From positions 1 to 64,000 of the forward strand of contig JALQYQ010000022.1 in assembly GCA_023262855.1 (NCBI GenBank): a stretch of 64,000 bases of DNA, written 5' to 3'. Position 1 is the first letter of the stretch. Each line of letters begins with the position of its first letter. Below are positions 36,072 to 44,191 of this stretch, one piece after another. The stretch comes from Crocinitomicaceae bacterium. Lineage in GTDB: Bacteria > Bacteroidota > Bacteroidia > Flavobacteriales_D > Crocinitomicaceae. The position numbers were made by a program, and so were the translations under genes. Below the pieces are notes generated by a model. It saw only the letters and a program-made list of their open reading frames with translations, was not told the DNA's origin and did not search any database.

Positions 36072-36300
36072 AAAAAACCCATGCAGTTGGGTTTTCTGAA
36101 GCTTCAGAAAACACGATTAAGGTTGCCGACAGTCGCTGTAATCTGCTGTTTGAAATGATCTCATCTCGATTACTCGAGTTGCAGCCCGCCATTGCCTGCC
36201 TGAGACTTCCCTGATGGTCATAAATGTTAAGCTTCAAGAGAATCTGCATGGGCTCCGATAAACGGATAAGGTCACTGCTCCAACGCTGTGGATGTACCTC
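36072..36300 (-). ncRNA. Probable structured small RNA of about 230 nt
   Basis: On the minus strand a TATATTTG box (36306-36313) is followed by about 230 bases of visibly higher GC and then a terminator hairpin with a T-run at 36072-36095. Local hairpins are visible, for instance CTCGA-GTAA-TCGAG and a 22-base perfect palindrome at 36091-36112. The segment at 36244-36252 can pair with the 3' arm and loop of the terminator over 9-11 bases, giving an alternative fold. A GCCACAG at the 5' end can pair with CTGTCGGC near the 3' end, recalling the closed shape of 6S RNA, but no named family is confirmed. Confidence 0.55.
36074..36095 (-). terminator. Terminator of the small RNA
   Basis: AAAACCCA pairs with TGGGTTTT around a six-base loop. 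Minus-strand transcription ends in six or more T residues. Confidence 0.7.
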
Positions 36301-36305
36301 TGTGG

Positions 36306-36313
36306 CAAATATA
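36306..36313 (-). promoter_or_regulatory. -7 box of the small RNA
   Basis: TATATTTG on the minus strand fits TAnnTTTG exactly. A TTG lies about 23 bases upstream as a possible -33 box. Confidence 0.5.
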
Positions 36314-36399
36314 CGCATTTAAGCGTTTTGGAATCGCAACAAAATGGCACGAAACTCTTCAAAAAAATACTAACTTCGTTACCTTATTGAAGATAAAGC

Positions 36400-37164
36400 A
36401 TGGGAACGTTAAAAAAAATTCTTTTTAAATTATTGAGCCAAAGAGCTTACCTGAAAACATTACACAGAAGTTTTTACCTTTTGTATAATCTTGGCTTTCT
36501 AAAAAATGATGCGCGCTTCAAATACCATTACATGGTGAAACAATTAATCGAGCCCAACTTTTCTGTCTTGGACATCGGTGCAAACCTTGGCTATTTCTCG
36601 AAAAACTTCGCGAAACTTGCAAAGAATGGAAAATTAATCTCCATTGAACCTGTTCCTGTTTTCTTTGAAACACTTTCTTATTTCATGAAAAAGTTTCCGC
36701 ACGTTACCTTGTACAATGTTGCTTTGGGAACTGAAAAAGGAACAATTACAATGGTTTTGCCTGAATCAAACGGAATGATTCGTACAGGTTTGCCACATAT
36801 CGCTGAATCGGAAGAAGAGAAAAAATTACACGCCACACAAGACGTTGCAATTGTAAAAGGAAGTGAATTGTTGGCAGATTTAGATCGTTTGGATTACATC
36901 AAATGTGACATTGAAGGTTATGAATTGAATGTCTTCAAAGAAATCAAACCTGTTCTTGAAAAACATTTGCCGTATGTGCAAATAGAAATTGCTGAGAAGA
37001 ATTTACCTGAAATGATGGAATTGTTCAGTTCATTGGGCTACACGCAATTTGGAATCAAAGATTTTAAGTTTATTCAAGAAAACGGTAAGCAAGCGGAAGA
37101 CGGAGATTTCTTCTTTGTACCATCAGCTAAACTAGAGCATTTCAAAAAGAAATTTAGGCTATAA
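36400..37164 (+). CDS. FkbM-family SAM-dependent methyltransferase
   Basis: The 254-residue protein has a basic N-terminal helix region and then the FkbM fold: SAM motif SVLDIGANLGYFSKNFA (about 55-71), ISIEPVPVFFETL, and DYIKCDIEGYELNVFKEI, the family signature. FkbM enzymes O-methylate sugars or secondary metabolites. No glycan cluster surrounds it, so the substrate is unknown. It stands between the small RNA (divergent) and a DUF1272 gene 41 bases downstream. Confidence 0.88.
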   Translation: MGTLKKILFKLLSQRAYLKTLHRSFYLLYNLGFLKNDARFKYHYMVKQLIEPNFSVLDIGANLGYFSKNFAKLAKNGKLISIEPVPVFFETLSYFMKKFPHVTLYNVALGTEKGTITMVLPESNGMIRTGLPHIAESEEEKKLHATQDVAIVKGSELLADLDRLDYIKCDIEGYELNVFKEIKPVLEKHLPYVQIEIAEKNLPEMMELFSSLGYTQFGIKDFKFIQENGKQAEDGDFFFVPSAKLEHFKKKFRL

Positions 37165-37205
37165 GTGCTAAAGGTGAATAGTTAATCTTTTTTACCATAA
37201 AAGAC

Positions 37206-37394
37206 ATGCTGGAATTAAAACCAAACTGCGAAAAATGCAACAAAGCTTTACCTCATTCAAGTGATGAAGCTTTCATTTGTTCGTACGAATGCACCTTTTG
37301 CAAAGATTGCTCTACTGATACATTCAATTTCATTTGCTCTAACTGTAAAGGAAATCTAGAAAAACGTCCAAAAAGAAATTCAAAAGAAGCTTAA
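37206..37394 (+). CDS. DUF1272 small zinc-ribbon protein
   Basis: The 62-residue protein matches DUF1272: it starts MLELKPNCEKCNKALP, has EAFICSYECTFCKDC mid-protein and ends CSNCKGNLEKRPKR. Eight Cys in CxxC-type pairs should bind two zinc ions. The function is unknown. The stop overlaps the convergent gene at 37391 in a shared TTAA. Confidence 0.88.
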   Translation: MLELKPNCEKCNKALPHSSDEAFICSYECTFCKDCSTDTFNFICSNCKGNLEKRPKRNSKEA

Positions 37395-37675
37395 AGCTGT
37401 TCTTTCAATTCCTCAATTTCCTTTTTCAACACCTCAATTTCTCGATCTTTAGCACGAAATTTTCGATAGCTAAATACGAATGACAAAGCATAACCAACAA
37501 TTACAGAGAAAATAATTAATAAGGTTAAAGGCATCTTCGTTTTTGTGACTAATAAATGAACTTCTTGTTCAGTCCAATTTAAAGTTGCGAAAACCACTCC
37601 AATGATTCCCAACAGAATACTTAATACAAATTTGATTTTGTTTATCGTTGATAAACTGTGCCAATATTCTACCAT
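37391..37675 (-). CDS. Small LapA-like membrane protein
   Basis: From the chosen start (MVEYWHSLSTINKIKF) the protein has about 94 residues, two hydrophobic helices (about 14-32 and 48-68) and a charged C-terminal coiled coil (AKDREIEVLKKEIEELKEQL). This is the layout of LapA/DUF1049 proteins, which in E. coli assist control of lipopolysaccharide synthesis. The frame extends 19 codons upstream to 37732, but that part is Cys/His/Tyr-rich and unlike the family; the start remains uncertain. Confidence 0.65.
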   Translation of the reverse strand: MVEYWHSLSTINKIKFVLSILLGIIGVVFATLNWTEQEVHLLVTKTKMPLTLLIIFSVIVGYALSFVFSYRKFRAKDREIEVLKKEIEELKEQL

Positions 37676-37818
37676 TTCTTGCTTTATTTGAATCGAATAT
37701 ACATAATGAATTAGACATAGAAAATGTTTCATGAATTAATTTTATTGCCGAGAAACAAATCACCTAAAATGCTTTTTGAATTTCAATACATACAACTTTT
37801 ATAAACTAGAAAATATGC

Positions 37819-37826
37819 TATCTTTG
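37819..37826 (+). promoter_or_regulatory. -7 box of efp
   Basis: TATCTTTG matches TAnnTTTG and ends 22 bases before the efp ATG. The same octamer precedes rpsO and the UvrD gene. Confidence 0.6.
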
Positions 37827-37848
37827 CACGGAAAAAAAATAAGTTAGC

Positions 37849-38418
37849 ATGGCAACTACAGCAGATATTAAAAATGGTTTATGTATCAAATTCAATGATA
37901 AATTATACCAAATCATCGAATTCCAGCACGTAAAACCAGGAAAAGGTCCAGCGTTCGTACGTACTAAAATGCGTCAAATTGAAACAGGAAAAGTGTTAGA
38001 CAATACATTTTCTGCAGGACACAAAATTGATCCAGTTCGTATTGAAAATCGTGAATACCAATATTTATATCAAGAAGGAAGTGAATATGTTTTCATGAAC
38101 AACGAAACATACGAACAAGTGAACATTCCAAGTAAAATGATTGAAAAACCATTGTTTTTGGAAGAAGGAATGATTTGTAACATTTTATTCCACGCTGAAG
38201 AAGAAACACCTTTAGTAGTTGAGTTGCCAATGTACATCATTTCTGAAGTTACTTACACAGAGCCAGGTGTAAAAGGTGATACAGCTACAAACTCAATGAA
38301 AGCTGCAACAATCGCAACTGGAGCTGAAGTAAAAGTTCCTTTGTTCATTGACAACGGTGAAATCATTAAAATTGATACACGCACTGGTGTTTACGTTGAG
38401 CGCGTTAAAAACAAATAA
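37849..38418 (+). CDS. efp: Elongation factor P
   Basis: The 189-residue protein has the three beta-barrel domains of EF-P. The tip loop is HVKPGKGPAF with Lys32 at the site that is modified or contacts the ribosomal P-site tRNA. The C-terminal signature (IDTRTGVYVERV) is intact. EF-P relieves stalling at proline runs. No epmA or epmB homologue is in the window, so the Lys modification state is unknown. It has its own promoter box and terminator. Confidence 0.97.
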   Translation: MATTADIKNGLCIKFNDKLYQIIEFQHVKPGKGPAFVRTKMRQIETGKVLDNTFSAGHKIDPVRIENREYQYLYQEGSEYVFMNNETYEQVNIPSKMIEKPLFLEEGMICNILFHAEEETPLVVELPMYIISEVTYTEPGVKGDTATNSMKAATIATGAEVKVPLFIDNGEIIKIDTRTGVYVERVKNK

Positions 38419-38442
38419 TCATTCCACGGAATAAAAAGATAG

Positions 38443-38470
38443 AGGGATTCAATTGAGTCCCTTTTTTTTT
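38443..38470 (+). terminator. Terminator of efp
   Basis: AGGGATTC pairs with GAGTCCCT around AATT and is followed by nine T residues. An in-frame TTG at 38453 lies inside this hairpin and is not a believable start for the next gene. Confidence 0.9.
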
Positions 38471-38476
38471 GAATCG

Positions 38477-39253
38477 ATGCAGCACATTCAACTAAAATCA
38501 ACAACAATATCGTTCCAAAACATTCGTGTTGAACAAAACAGAAATGAACAAGTTATTCTTGTTTTTCTTCATGAAGCACTTGGATCAATAGGTCAATGGA
38601 AATCCTTCCCAGAACTCTTGTGCAAGAAATTGCAATTGGATGGTTTTGTCTATGAACGTAAGGGACATGGCAACTCCTCCCCTTTTTCAAGCGTGCGAAC
38701 AGCGGAATATTTACACGATTATGCGTGGAATGAATTAAACGAATTGATCTCTACTGCTTTTCCATTGGATAAAAAAATCATACTCGTTGGACACTCTGAT
38801 GGTGGAACAATTGCCTTGTTGTATGCTGCCAAATTTCCTAAGAAAGTGTTGGCGTGTATCACGATGGCGGCTCACGTTATCAATGAACCAGAAACAATAG
38901 CTGGAATTCAACCTGCAATTGACGCTTACCAAGCGGGAAAACTGGTTGGACTAACAAAATATCATGGTGACAAAACAGAAGACTTGTTTTATGCATGGGC
39001 AAACACGTGGAAAAGTGCAGAATTTAAGGATTGGAACATATGTACAGAGATTCAATCTATTACTTGCCCTGTTTTGGCCATTCAAGGATCATCAGATCAA
39101 TATGGAACCGAAAAGCAGTTGGAATTAATCAAACAAAATGTTAATGGAAAGGTAAAAACAGTCCTGTTACCACATTGTGGTCACCATCCACATTTAGAAG
39201 TTCAAGATCAAGTAATCACTGAAATTCAACAATTCTTCAGTTCAGAAAATTGA
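38477..39253 (+). CDS. Alpha/beta-fold hydrolase
   Basis: The product is 258 residues from the ATG at 38477, just past the efp terminator. It has the alpha/beta-hydrolase layout: HEALGSIGQWKSFPELL (oxyanion region), nucleophile elbow VGHSDGGTIALLYA with Ser107, an acid in QGSSDQYG and the catalytic His in PHCGHHPH. Homologues include hydrolases and esterases of broad range; the substrate is unknown. It lies 27 bases before a DUF2452 gene and may share its transcript. Confidence 0.85.
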   Translation: MQHIQLKSTTISFQNIRVEQNRNEQVILVFLHEALGSIGQWKSFPELLCKKLQLDGFVYERKGHGNSSPFSSVRTAEYLHDYAWNELNELISTAFPLDKKIILVGHSDGGTIALLYAAKFPKKVLACITMAAHVINEPETIAGIQPAIDAYQAGKLVGLTKYHGDKTEDLFYAWANTWKSAEFKDWNICTEIQSITCPVLAIQGSSDQYGTEKQLELIKQNVNGKVKTVLLPHCGHHPHLEVQDQVITEIQQFFSSEN

Positions 39254-39280
39254 TCGTTTCTAAAACAAATCTTAACTTTA

Positions 39281-39754
39281 ATGGTTATAGATTACATGAC
39301 TATGAACGAAGATTTCATTAACCCAATTGATCCTGATAAAATCACGGAGAATCCGCATTCGTTGGAATATGCTCATCATGCCGGAAGTGCATTGGTAAAA
39401 CCAGAAGATCAAGGTAAAATCAAAGGAAGAGCGCTTTCTGCTATGGAGCATCAAACCGATATGCAGTTAAGCCAGATTTATGAACAGATGCAATTGCTAG
39501 CTGAACAAGCGAAGAAATTAAATGATCGTAAATCAATTTCAGAATTTATCTACATGGCTGAAATGCGTTTCGAACCATTGATCAATCATGTTTATCATTT
39601 GTACACCAAAGAAAATGGTGATTATTTATTATCGTTGATTGCACCAAATCAATGGGGACGTTCGAAGAACAATTTCACTTTTATAGCAACTGTTCGATTA
39701 TTAGCAGATCATACGTGGGACATTTTGGAGAAAAATCCTGAAGTGAATTTTTAA
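39281..39754 (+). CDS. DUF2452-family protein
   Basis: The 157-residue protein fits DUF2452: NPIDPDKITENPHSLEYAHHAG, then KPEDQGKIKGRALSAMEHQT, a QLSQIYEQMQLLAEQAKK helix and APNQWGRSKNNFTFIATVRLLADHTWD at the end. It is soluble, with no leader; the function is unknown. An alternative Met at residue 6 or 8 would also suit the family. Its stop shares TTAA with the convergent OmpA gene. Confidence 0.85.
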   Translation: MVIDYMTMNEDFINPIDPDKITENPHSLEYAHHAGSALVKPEDQGKIKGRALSAMEHQTDMQLSQIYEQMQLLAEQAKKLNDRKSISEFIYMAEMRFEPLINHVYHLYTKENGDYLLSLIAPNQWGRSKNNFTFIATVRLLADHTWDILEKNPEVNF

Positions 39755-41439
39755 TGAATTAAGGTTAATTCTACTCTTCTATTCTTTTTACGTCCAGCCT
39801 CTGTTGCATTATCACCAATTGGATTGCTTTCACCATGATTATTCACGACTAATTGGTCCGCACTAATTCCATTTTGAATTAACACTTGAGCAACGCGATC
39901 TGCTCTTTTTTTAGATAATATTAAATTCGCCTGATTTGTTCCAACATTGTCCGTATAAGCATCAATTTGCAATTTGGCTTCAGGATGATCTTTTAGTGCT
40001 TTTGAAAGTTCAATTAATTGCTTTACGGAAACATCAGTCAATTCGTTTTTACCAGTCTCTAATTCAATGTTATTAAACATTTCGTCTGAAAAATCAATTT
40101 TTAATTCATTGACAGATTCACTTTCTTTTTGTGCCTCATCACTTAAAACATTCTCCTTAACAGATTCAGTTTCCGGTTCAATTTCCTGTAAATGTTCTGG
40201 AATTGGTGAAATTGCATCATTCAATTGTTCTTCTTCAGAATCAGGAGAACTTGTAGTTAATTCCTCGTTTGAATCCTTTTCTTGAACAGCTTTTTTAGTC
40301 TTCTTCGACTCTAACTGAAAATTATATACAAGGCCGAATGAAATGGTATACGTATTATATGGTCGGCGGTATTTTTTATCTTCACGGATTGAATTTGTTA
40401 ACCGCTTTTCAGCGAAGATTCCTGCAAAGACTTCAAAATTATCCTTCAAATAATATTTCACAGAAATATTAGCATTCAAATAAGTGTATTTTAAGGGAAT
40501 CGAATCATAATTTGAATTTGGAGCAATATAGGCCATTCGAGTAAGGTAATTTCTACGGATATGATTCAATGACGTAGTAAAACCAACCTTTTTTATTTTC
40601 CATTCTCCAGAAAGTCCATTCGACCATTGCCAAAAAGTAAAATCAGCTTTGTTAAAGTCATTTTTCTTATAAAATTGAGTAAAGGCCGTTACATATTTAT
40701 CTTTGTTTATCTTGTATTTATAAGAACCATAAACAGTTAAATAACGCCATTGAATTGGTTCGTTATTATTGATTTCCATTTTGAGGACATCAAAGAACTG
40801 CTTGTGATATTTTAAATCGAGTTGAACATAGTTTTTTGTTTTAAAACGGTAAATTCCAGAAAGAATGTGTGTGTGATACCAATGACTAAAATCTTGTCCA
40901 CTTGGCATTGGAACATAATTCTTGTTCCCAATTGCATTTGAAAACTCGAATTTTAAATTTGAATTGATTTTGTAACTTAATAGTGCATTCGGAGCATATA
41001 AGAAATAATCGTAGGCATTTGCACCATCATCCGTTAAAATGTCGATTGTGAGCTTTTTGTTTTTCTCAAGTGTCAAACCAAGGTTTAAATCAAACTTCTT
41101 GAATAGTGGAGTTTTATAATCCAAAGCGAGCTTATACAACATTGCATTGGCTTGTCTTTGATGTAAATAATTTGTTGATTGAACCCAAGGACTTGCAATT
41201 AAATAACGGCCTTTTTTAAAGGTGAATTTCAGATCATTCGAAAAAGACAAACGAGTAAACAATGCATTTATTCTAAAGTCAGTAGTTCCAGCAGTATCGT
41301 TTCCCGTATAGACTTTTGGAGTCATGTACAAATTGTTTGTATAGCCAGAAGTTGATGAAATTTTGGAATTCCATTTCACTTGTGCCTCACCACTTACGTG
41401 GAAAACAAAACAACATACTATAAATGCAAGGAATTTCAC
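39751..41439 (-). CDS. Outer-membrane beta-barrel protein with C-terminal OmpA domain
   Basis: The product is about 562 residues from GTG at 41439 (MKFLAFIVCCFVFHVSGEAQ is a good signal peptide); a TTG two codons earlier is less likely. Residues about 22-370 look like a beta-barrel, with alternating aromatic strands such as YVQLDLKYHKQFFDVLKM and YNTYTISFGLVYNFQ. An acidic Glu/Ser linker (about 375-455) leads to an OmpA domain (about 455-562) with the ligand residues Asp (DAYTDNVGTN) and Arg (LSKKRADR). It should link outer membrane and peptidoglycan. It is the last gene of the ATP-grasp/transglutaminase operon, starting right after the 46-aa ORF. Confidence 0.82.
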   Translation of the reverse strand: MKFLAFIVCCFVFHVSGEAQVKWNSKISSTSGYTNNLYMTPKVYTGNDTAGTTDFRINALFTRLSFSNDLKFTFKKGRYLIASPWVQSTNYLHQRQANAMLYKLALDYKTPLFKKFDLNLGLTLEKNKKLTIDILTDDGANAYDYFLYAPNALLSYKINSNLKFEFSNAIGNKNYVPMPSGQDFSHWYHTHILSGIYRFKTKNYVQLDLKYHKQFFDVLKMEINNNEPIQWRYLTVYGSYKYKINKDKYVTAFTQFYKKNDFNKADFTFWQWSNGLSGEWKIKKVGFTTSLNHIRRNYLTRMAYIAPNSNYDSIPLKYTYLNANISVKYYLKDNFEVFAGIFAEKRLTNSIREDKKYRRPYNTYTISFGLVYNFQLESKKTKKAVQEKDSNEELTTSSPDSEEEQLNDAISPIPEHLQEIEPETESVKENVLSDEAQKESESVNELKIDFSDEMFNNIELETGKNELTDVSVKQLIELSKALKDHPEAKLQIDAYTDNVGTNQANLILSKKRADRVAQVLIQNGISADQLVVNNHGESNPIGDNATEAGRKKNRRVELTLIH

Positions 41440-41445
41440 GTCCAA

Positions 41446-41586
41446 TTATTTTAATTTGATCACATGAATTGGTTCCGGCGTATCTTCTTCAATGATAAAA
41501 TGACCGATAATCGCAAACAGAAGAATTCCAACAAGAATCAATGCAAACGGAATAAACGTTTTGAATAGTTTTCTTAAGGTTTTCAT
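41446..41586 (-). CDS. 46-residue single-pass membrane peptide
   Basis: This short frame starts at ATG 41586, three bases beyond the stop of the ATP-grasp gene, and ends six bases before the GTG of the OmpA gene. The product starts MKTLRKLFKTF, has one hydrophobic helix (about residues 11-32) and a short tail with Glu-Glu-Asp and Pro. The basic N-terminus suggests N-in topology. It exactly fills the gap between two operon genes. I do not recognise it; it may be a small partner of the 7TM protein. Confidence 0.65.
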   Translation of the reverse strand: MKTLRKLFKTFIPFALILVGILLFAIIGHFIIEEDTPEPIHVIKLK

Positions 41587-41588
41587 AA

Positions 41589-42479
41589 TTAGTTATTGAT
41601 GATTCGGTTATTAATCACTTCTTTGATTCCAGTGGCCGTAACATTTTGAATTTGCATGCCAGGTCTACCATTTATTTCAATGACCATTGGTCCAAATTTC
41701 TCGTCAAACACAATGTCAATTCCCAAATAATTTAAAGGAAAAGAATTTGCGGTATCCAAAGCAATTTGGTAGGTTTTTTCCCAATCAGGAATTTTCATTC
41801 CTTCAAAATGCACCATAGAATCTGGATGTTTGCTAACCATTCTATCAGTAACCTGGCAATAGCCTGCTTGCAAAAGCCCTGTTTTCAAATCCACACCTAA
41901 ACCAATCGCTCCAGCATGTAAATTGGCTTTTCCATCCGATAATTCTGTGGGCATTCGAAGCATTGCCAAAACAGGTTGTTTGTTCAATAAAATAATTCTA
42001 AAATCAGGAACGCCACGGTGATATATATTACTGAAAAATGAATGCGGTTTTAATAAGTATTCAATAATGGCCTTATCGTTTAATTTGCGAGAAAATCGAC
42101 CGAAAAGAATATTGGCAATGTGCAATTTAATTTGTTCGTTCGTGTACAAAGTTCCACTCGGTGTATGCCACTCGTTATTTTCTAAGCGTTTCAACAATAA
42201 AATTCCTGCACCACCGTGACCCATTGCTGGCTTAATAACAATTTCATTTAAATCATTAATCACCTTTAATTTTTCAATCATTTCCCCCATGTGTTCAACA
42301 ACACAATACGTTTTTGGGGTTGGAATTCCTTTTGTTTCGAGGATTGCCTTGCAAGCGGTTTTATCATTCGCCAAGTAAAAATTCTTCTTTGGGTTGTGAC
42401 GCATTACAAGCGAGTAATTGCGTTCGTTCATTCCAACAACCCGACTTTGAAGTTCGATAATTCGATCTAGTAGTTTCAT
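41589..42479 (-). CDS. RimK-related ATP-grasp ligase (alpha-L-glutamate ligase-like)
   Basis: The 296-residue protein matches the ATP-grasp family known as alpha-L-glutamate ligase-related (rimK_rel_E_lig): MNERNYSLVMRHNPKKNFYLANDK at the start, nucleotide-binding IVIKPAMGHGGAGI, DFRIILLNKQPVLAMLRMP, and metal-binding GIDIVFDEKFGPMVIEINGRPGMQIQN at the end. ATP-grasp ligases join a carboxylate to an amine via acyl-phosphate. Substrate and product are not known for this family. It lies 3 bases after the inactive-transglutaminase 7TM gene, the known pairing for this family. Confidence 0.88.
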   Translation of the reverse strand: MKLLDRIIELQSRVVGMNERNYSLVMRHNPKKNFYLANDKTACKAILETKGIPTPKTYCVVEHMGEMIEKLKVINDLNEIVIKPAMGHGGAGILLLKRLENNEWHTPSGTLYTNEQIKLHIANILFGRFSRKLNDKAIIEYLLKPHSFFSNIYHRGVPDFRIILLNKQPVLAMLRMPTELSDGKANLHAGAIGLGVDLKTGLLQAGYCQVTDRMVSKHPDSMVHFEGMKIPDWEKTYQIALDTANSFPLNYLGIDIVFDEKFGPMVIEINGRPGMQIQNVTATGIKEVINNRIINN

Positions 42480-42482
42480 AGT

Positions 42483-43910
42483 TTATTCTGTAGGTAAGGT
42501 TAGTGTTTTGAAACGTAGTAATTCCGTGAAGCGCAGTCCTATCCATTTCCCTAGAATCAAATTAACACCAATAATAGATAAAATTAATTCTGGGAAGATT
42601 TGGAAAATCAATTCGATTACCAAGGAATTATAGATTAAGAAAGTTGCTCCAGCAACAAACAATGTTTTAAATGTGAGAATAAAAGCTGCTTTATAGTTTT
42701 TCTCCGTTGCAACTTTAGAAAATCGTTCAGATGCAAACGTAATAATTACAACTGGAAACATTGAAATATGAATGATGTATTCTAAATTGAATTTAGCACC
42801 AATTACAACAATTGCGAGAAAAAGTAACTCAACAAAAGTTAACACAATGGCTAATTTCGGTAAATTGAGAAGTTCAAACTTTTCTAACGGATAATGCACG
42901 ATGGATATTAAACCAATGATCATTAAGAACATTGCTGCTCCTGCAAAAAATCCTGTTGTAAGGAAAGACATCGCTAGTAGCATTGGCAAAAACAATCCAA
43001 AGGTATTTAATCCTATTGCATTTCTAAAAATACTAATGATCATCGCTACCAATGGAGTAAGTAAGATGATACGTAGAATTTTCGCAGGCAAATTTTGTTC
43101 TTCAAAAAGTCGATTAAAGAAAACCCAGTTCAACGGTTTATTCTCAAGTTCGTGAATAATGTCTGGATGCAAAAGTTTCTCTTTTTCTATTTTAATTTCA
43201 AGATCAACTGGAATTTGAGGAATCTCATCGTGTTTATCCATGTCGACGTAACACAATTTCAAAAAGGAAGATGGAATTTCTGCAAAATATCCTTTTTCTA
43301 CACAAAAGGGCATCCATGTTTTATTGATTAAAATTTCACCCCAGAACAATTGTTTGGGATGTTCAGAATTCAAATCATATCCAACAATTGATCGCGTTTT
43401 AAATCCATCTTTCGAAATGTGTTTAATAAATTTAAGACTGCTTTTCGAAGAATTTAGAAAATGATCCTTTAAAAAGACATTGAAATTTCGCATATCACCG
43501 TTGTGCAATAAATCGTCTACTTTCAATTCACTTGGAATTTTGTAAATCTGACTTTTACCAATGAATTTAAATCGGCACGAAATGTCCCCCACTTGTTTTA
43601 TTCCCGACATTACAATTCGTCGACCTTCTTTGAATTTAGAAATCTCAATGTTCAATCCTTTTGAATCAACGTTTTCCGAAATGATTGATTGACGCTTATT
43701 TGCTTCTGGAAGAATGAATTCAATGTGTACTGGTTTGCTCAATTTATCTTGAACTTTGAAAGTGTACTTAACATCATACTGTGTACAAGAAACAGATCTT
43801 GCATGATTCCAATTAATGTCATAGGTTGCCAACTTCCATACAATCAAAGGTAAAGGAAGAAACAACAACACATAAATCAATATATTCAATACATTAACTT
43901 TTGAATTCAT
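42483..43910 (-). CDS. Inactive transglutaminase-like domain fused to seven membrane helices
   Basis: The 475-residue protein has one N-terminal membrane helix (about 8-28), a large periplasmic region (about 30-275; FWGEILINKTWMPFCVEKGYFAEIPSSFLKLCYVD resembles the transglutaminase fold) and about seven hydrophobic helices from 285 to the end, opened by the family mark NAIGLNTFGLFLPMLLAMSF. In this family the transglutaminase catalytic residues are lost and the domain is thought to bind peptides. It starts the operon with the ATP-grasp ligase. The stop and the next ATG are 3 bases apart. Confidence 0.85.
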   Translation of the reverse strand: MNSKVNVLNILIYVLLFLPLPLIVWKLATYDINWNHARSVSCTQYDVKYTFKVQDKLSKPVHIEFILPEANKRQSIISENVDSKGLNIEISKFKEGRRIVMSGIKQVGDISCRFKFIGKSQIYKIPSELKVDDLLHNGDMRNFNVFLKDHFLNSSKSSLKFIKHISKDGFKTRSIVGYDLNSEHPKQLFWGEILINKTWMPFCVEKGYFAEIPSSFLKLCYVDMDKHDEIPQIPVDLEIKIEKEKLLHPDIIHELENKPLNWVFFNRLFEEQNLPAKILRIILLTPLVAMIISIFRNAIGLNTFGLFLPMLLAMSFLTTGFFAGAAMFLMIIGLISIVHYPLEKFELLNLPKLAIVLTFVELLFLAIVVIGAKFNLEYIIHISMFPVVIITFASERFSKVATEKNYKAAFILTFKTLFVAGATFLIYNSLVIELIFQIFPELILSIIGVNLILGKWIGLRFTELLRFKTLTLPTE

Positions 43911-44191
43911 ATTGATTGCAAAGTGTGAGAAACTAAATGGAGGGAATTCTGTTTAACATGCGTTAAATCTGAAAAATTGCACAAGCAGCGCAAGTCATCG
44001 AGCTTTTGAGTTATCATAGTTTTTTAATTTCGTTAAATGCCGGTCTGAAGGGCAATAATGAAATTACAAAACAAGAACCAAAATCACACGATACTTATTT
44101 TCAATACTTTAAGGAAATAAAAAGTTAAGAAGCTTCTCTTTTTGAAACTATAAAGTTTCATTTTGGGACTTTTTCTCAATAAGAGAAAGGG
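43911..44191. other. Intergenic stretch, 281 bases
   Basis: It carries the likely promoter of the transglutaminase operon near 43911-43990 and two small inverted repeats (TTTAAC/GTTAAA near 43952-43967 and TGAAACT/AGTTTCA at 44143-44160). I see no gene in it and no clear terminator for yaaA. Confidence 0.5.

Larger units (their letters stand above)
35549..36399. other. 851-base stretch without a protein gene
   Basis: It holds the 21-bp repeat array (35576-35925), then about 140 bases of AT-rich DNA with several TCTTCAAAT-like words, then a probable minus-strand ncRNA (36072-36300) with its promoter, then an AT-rich leader before the FkbM gene. ORFs here are short and follow the repeat or the RNA structure, so I do not call genes. 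Confidence 0.7.

Noticed and set aside
36072..36300. tmRNA, RNase P RNA or SRP RNA identity for the small RNA
   Set aside because: The tmRNA ends, the RNase P core GAGGAAAGTCC and the SRP GGAAG..AGCAG tip were not found on reading.
36070..36318. 82-codon minus-strand ORF over the small RNA
   Set aside because: It spans the -7 box and ends in the terminator hairpin, has no start context, and its sequence follows RNA stems; better explained as ncRNA.
38453..38476. TTG start for the alpha/beta hydrolase
   Set aside because: It lies inside the efp terminator hairpin; the ATG at 38477 keeps the whole domain.
44143..44160. Perfect 7-bp hairpin as yaaA terminator
   Set aside because: On the minus strand it is followed by A residues, not T, so it does not terminate yaaA; no plus-strand gene precedes it.
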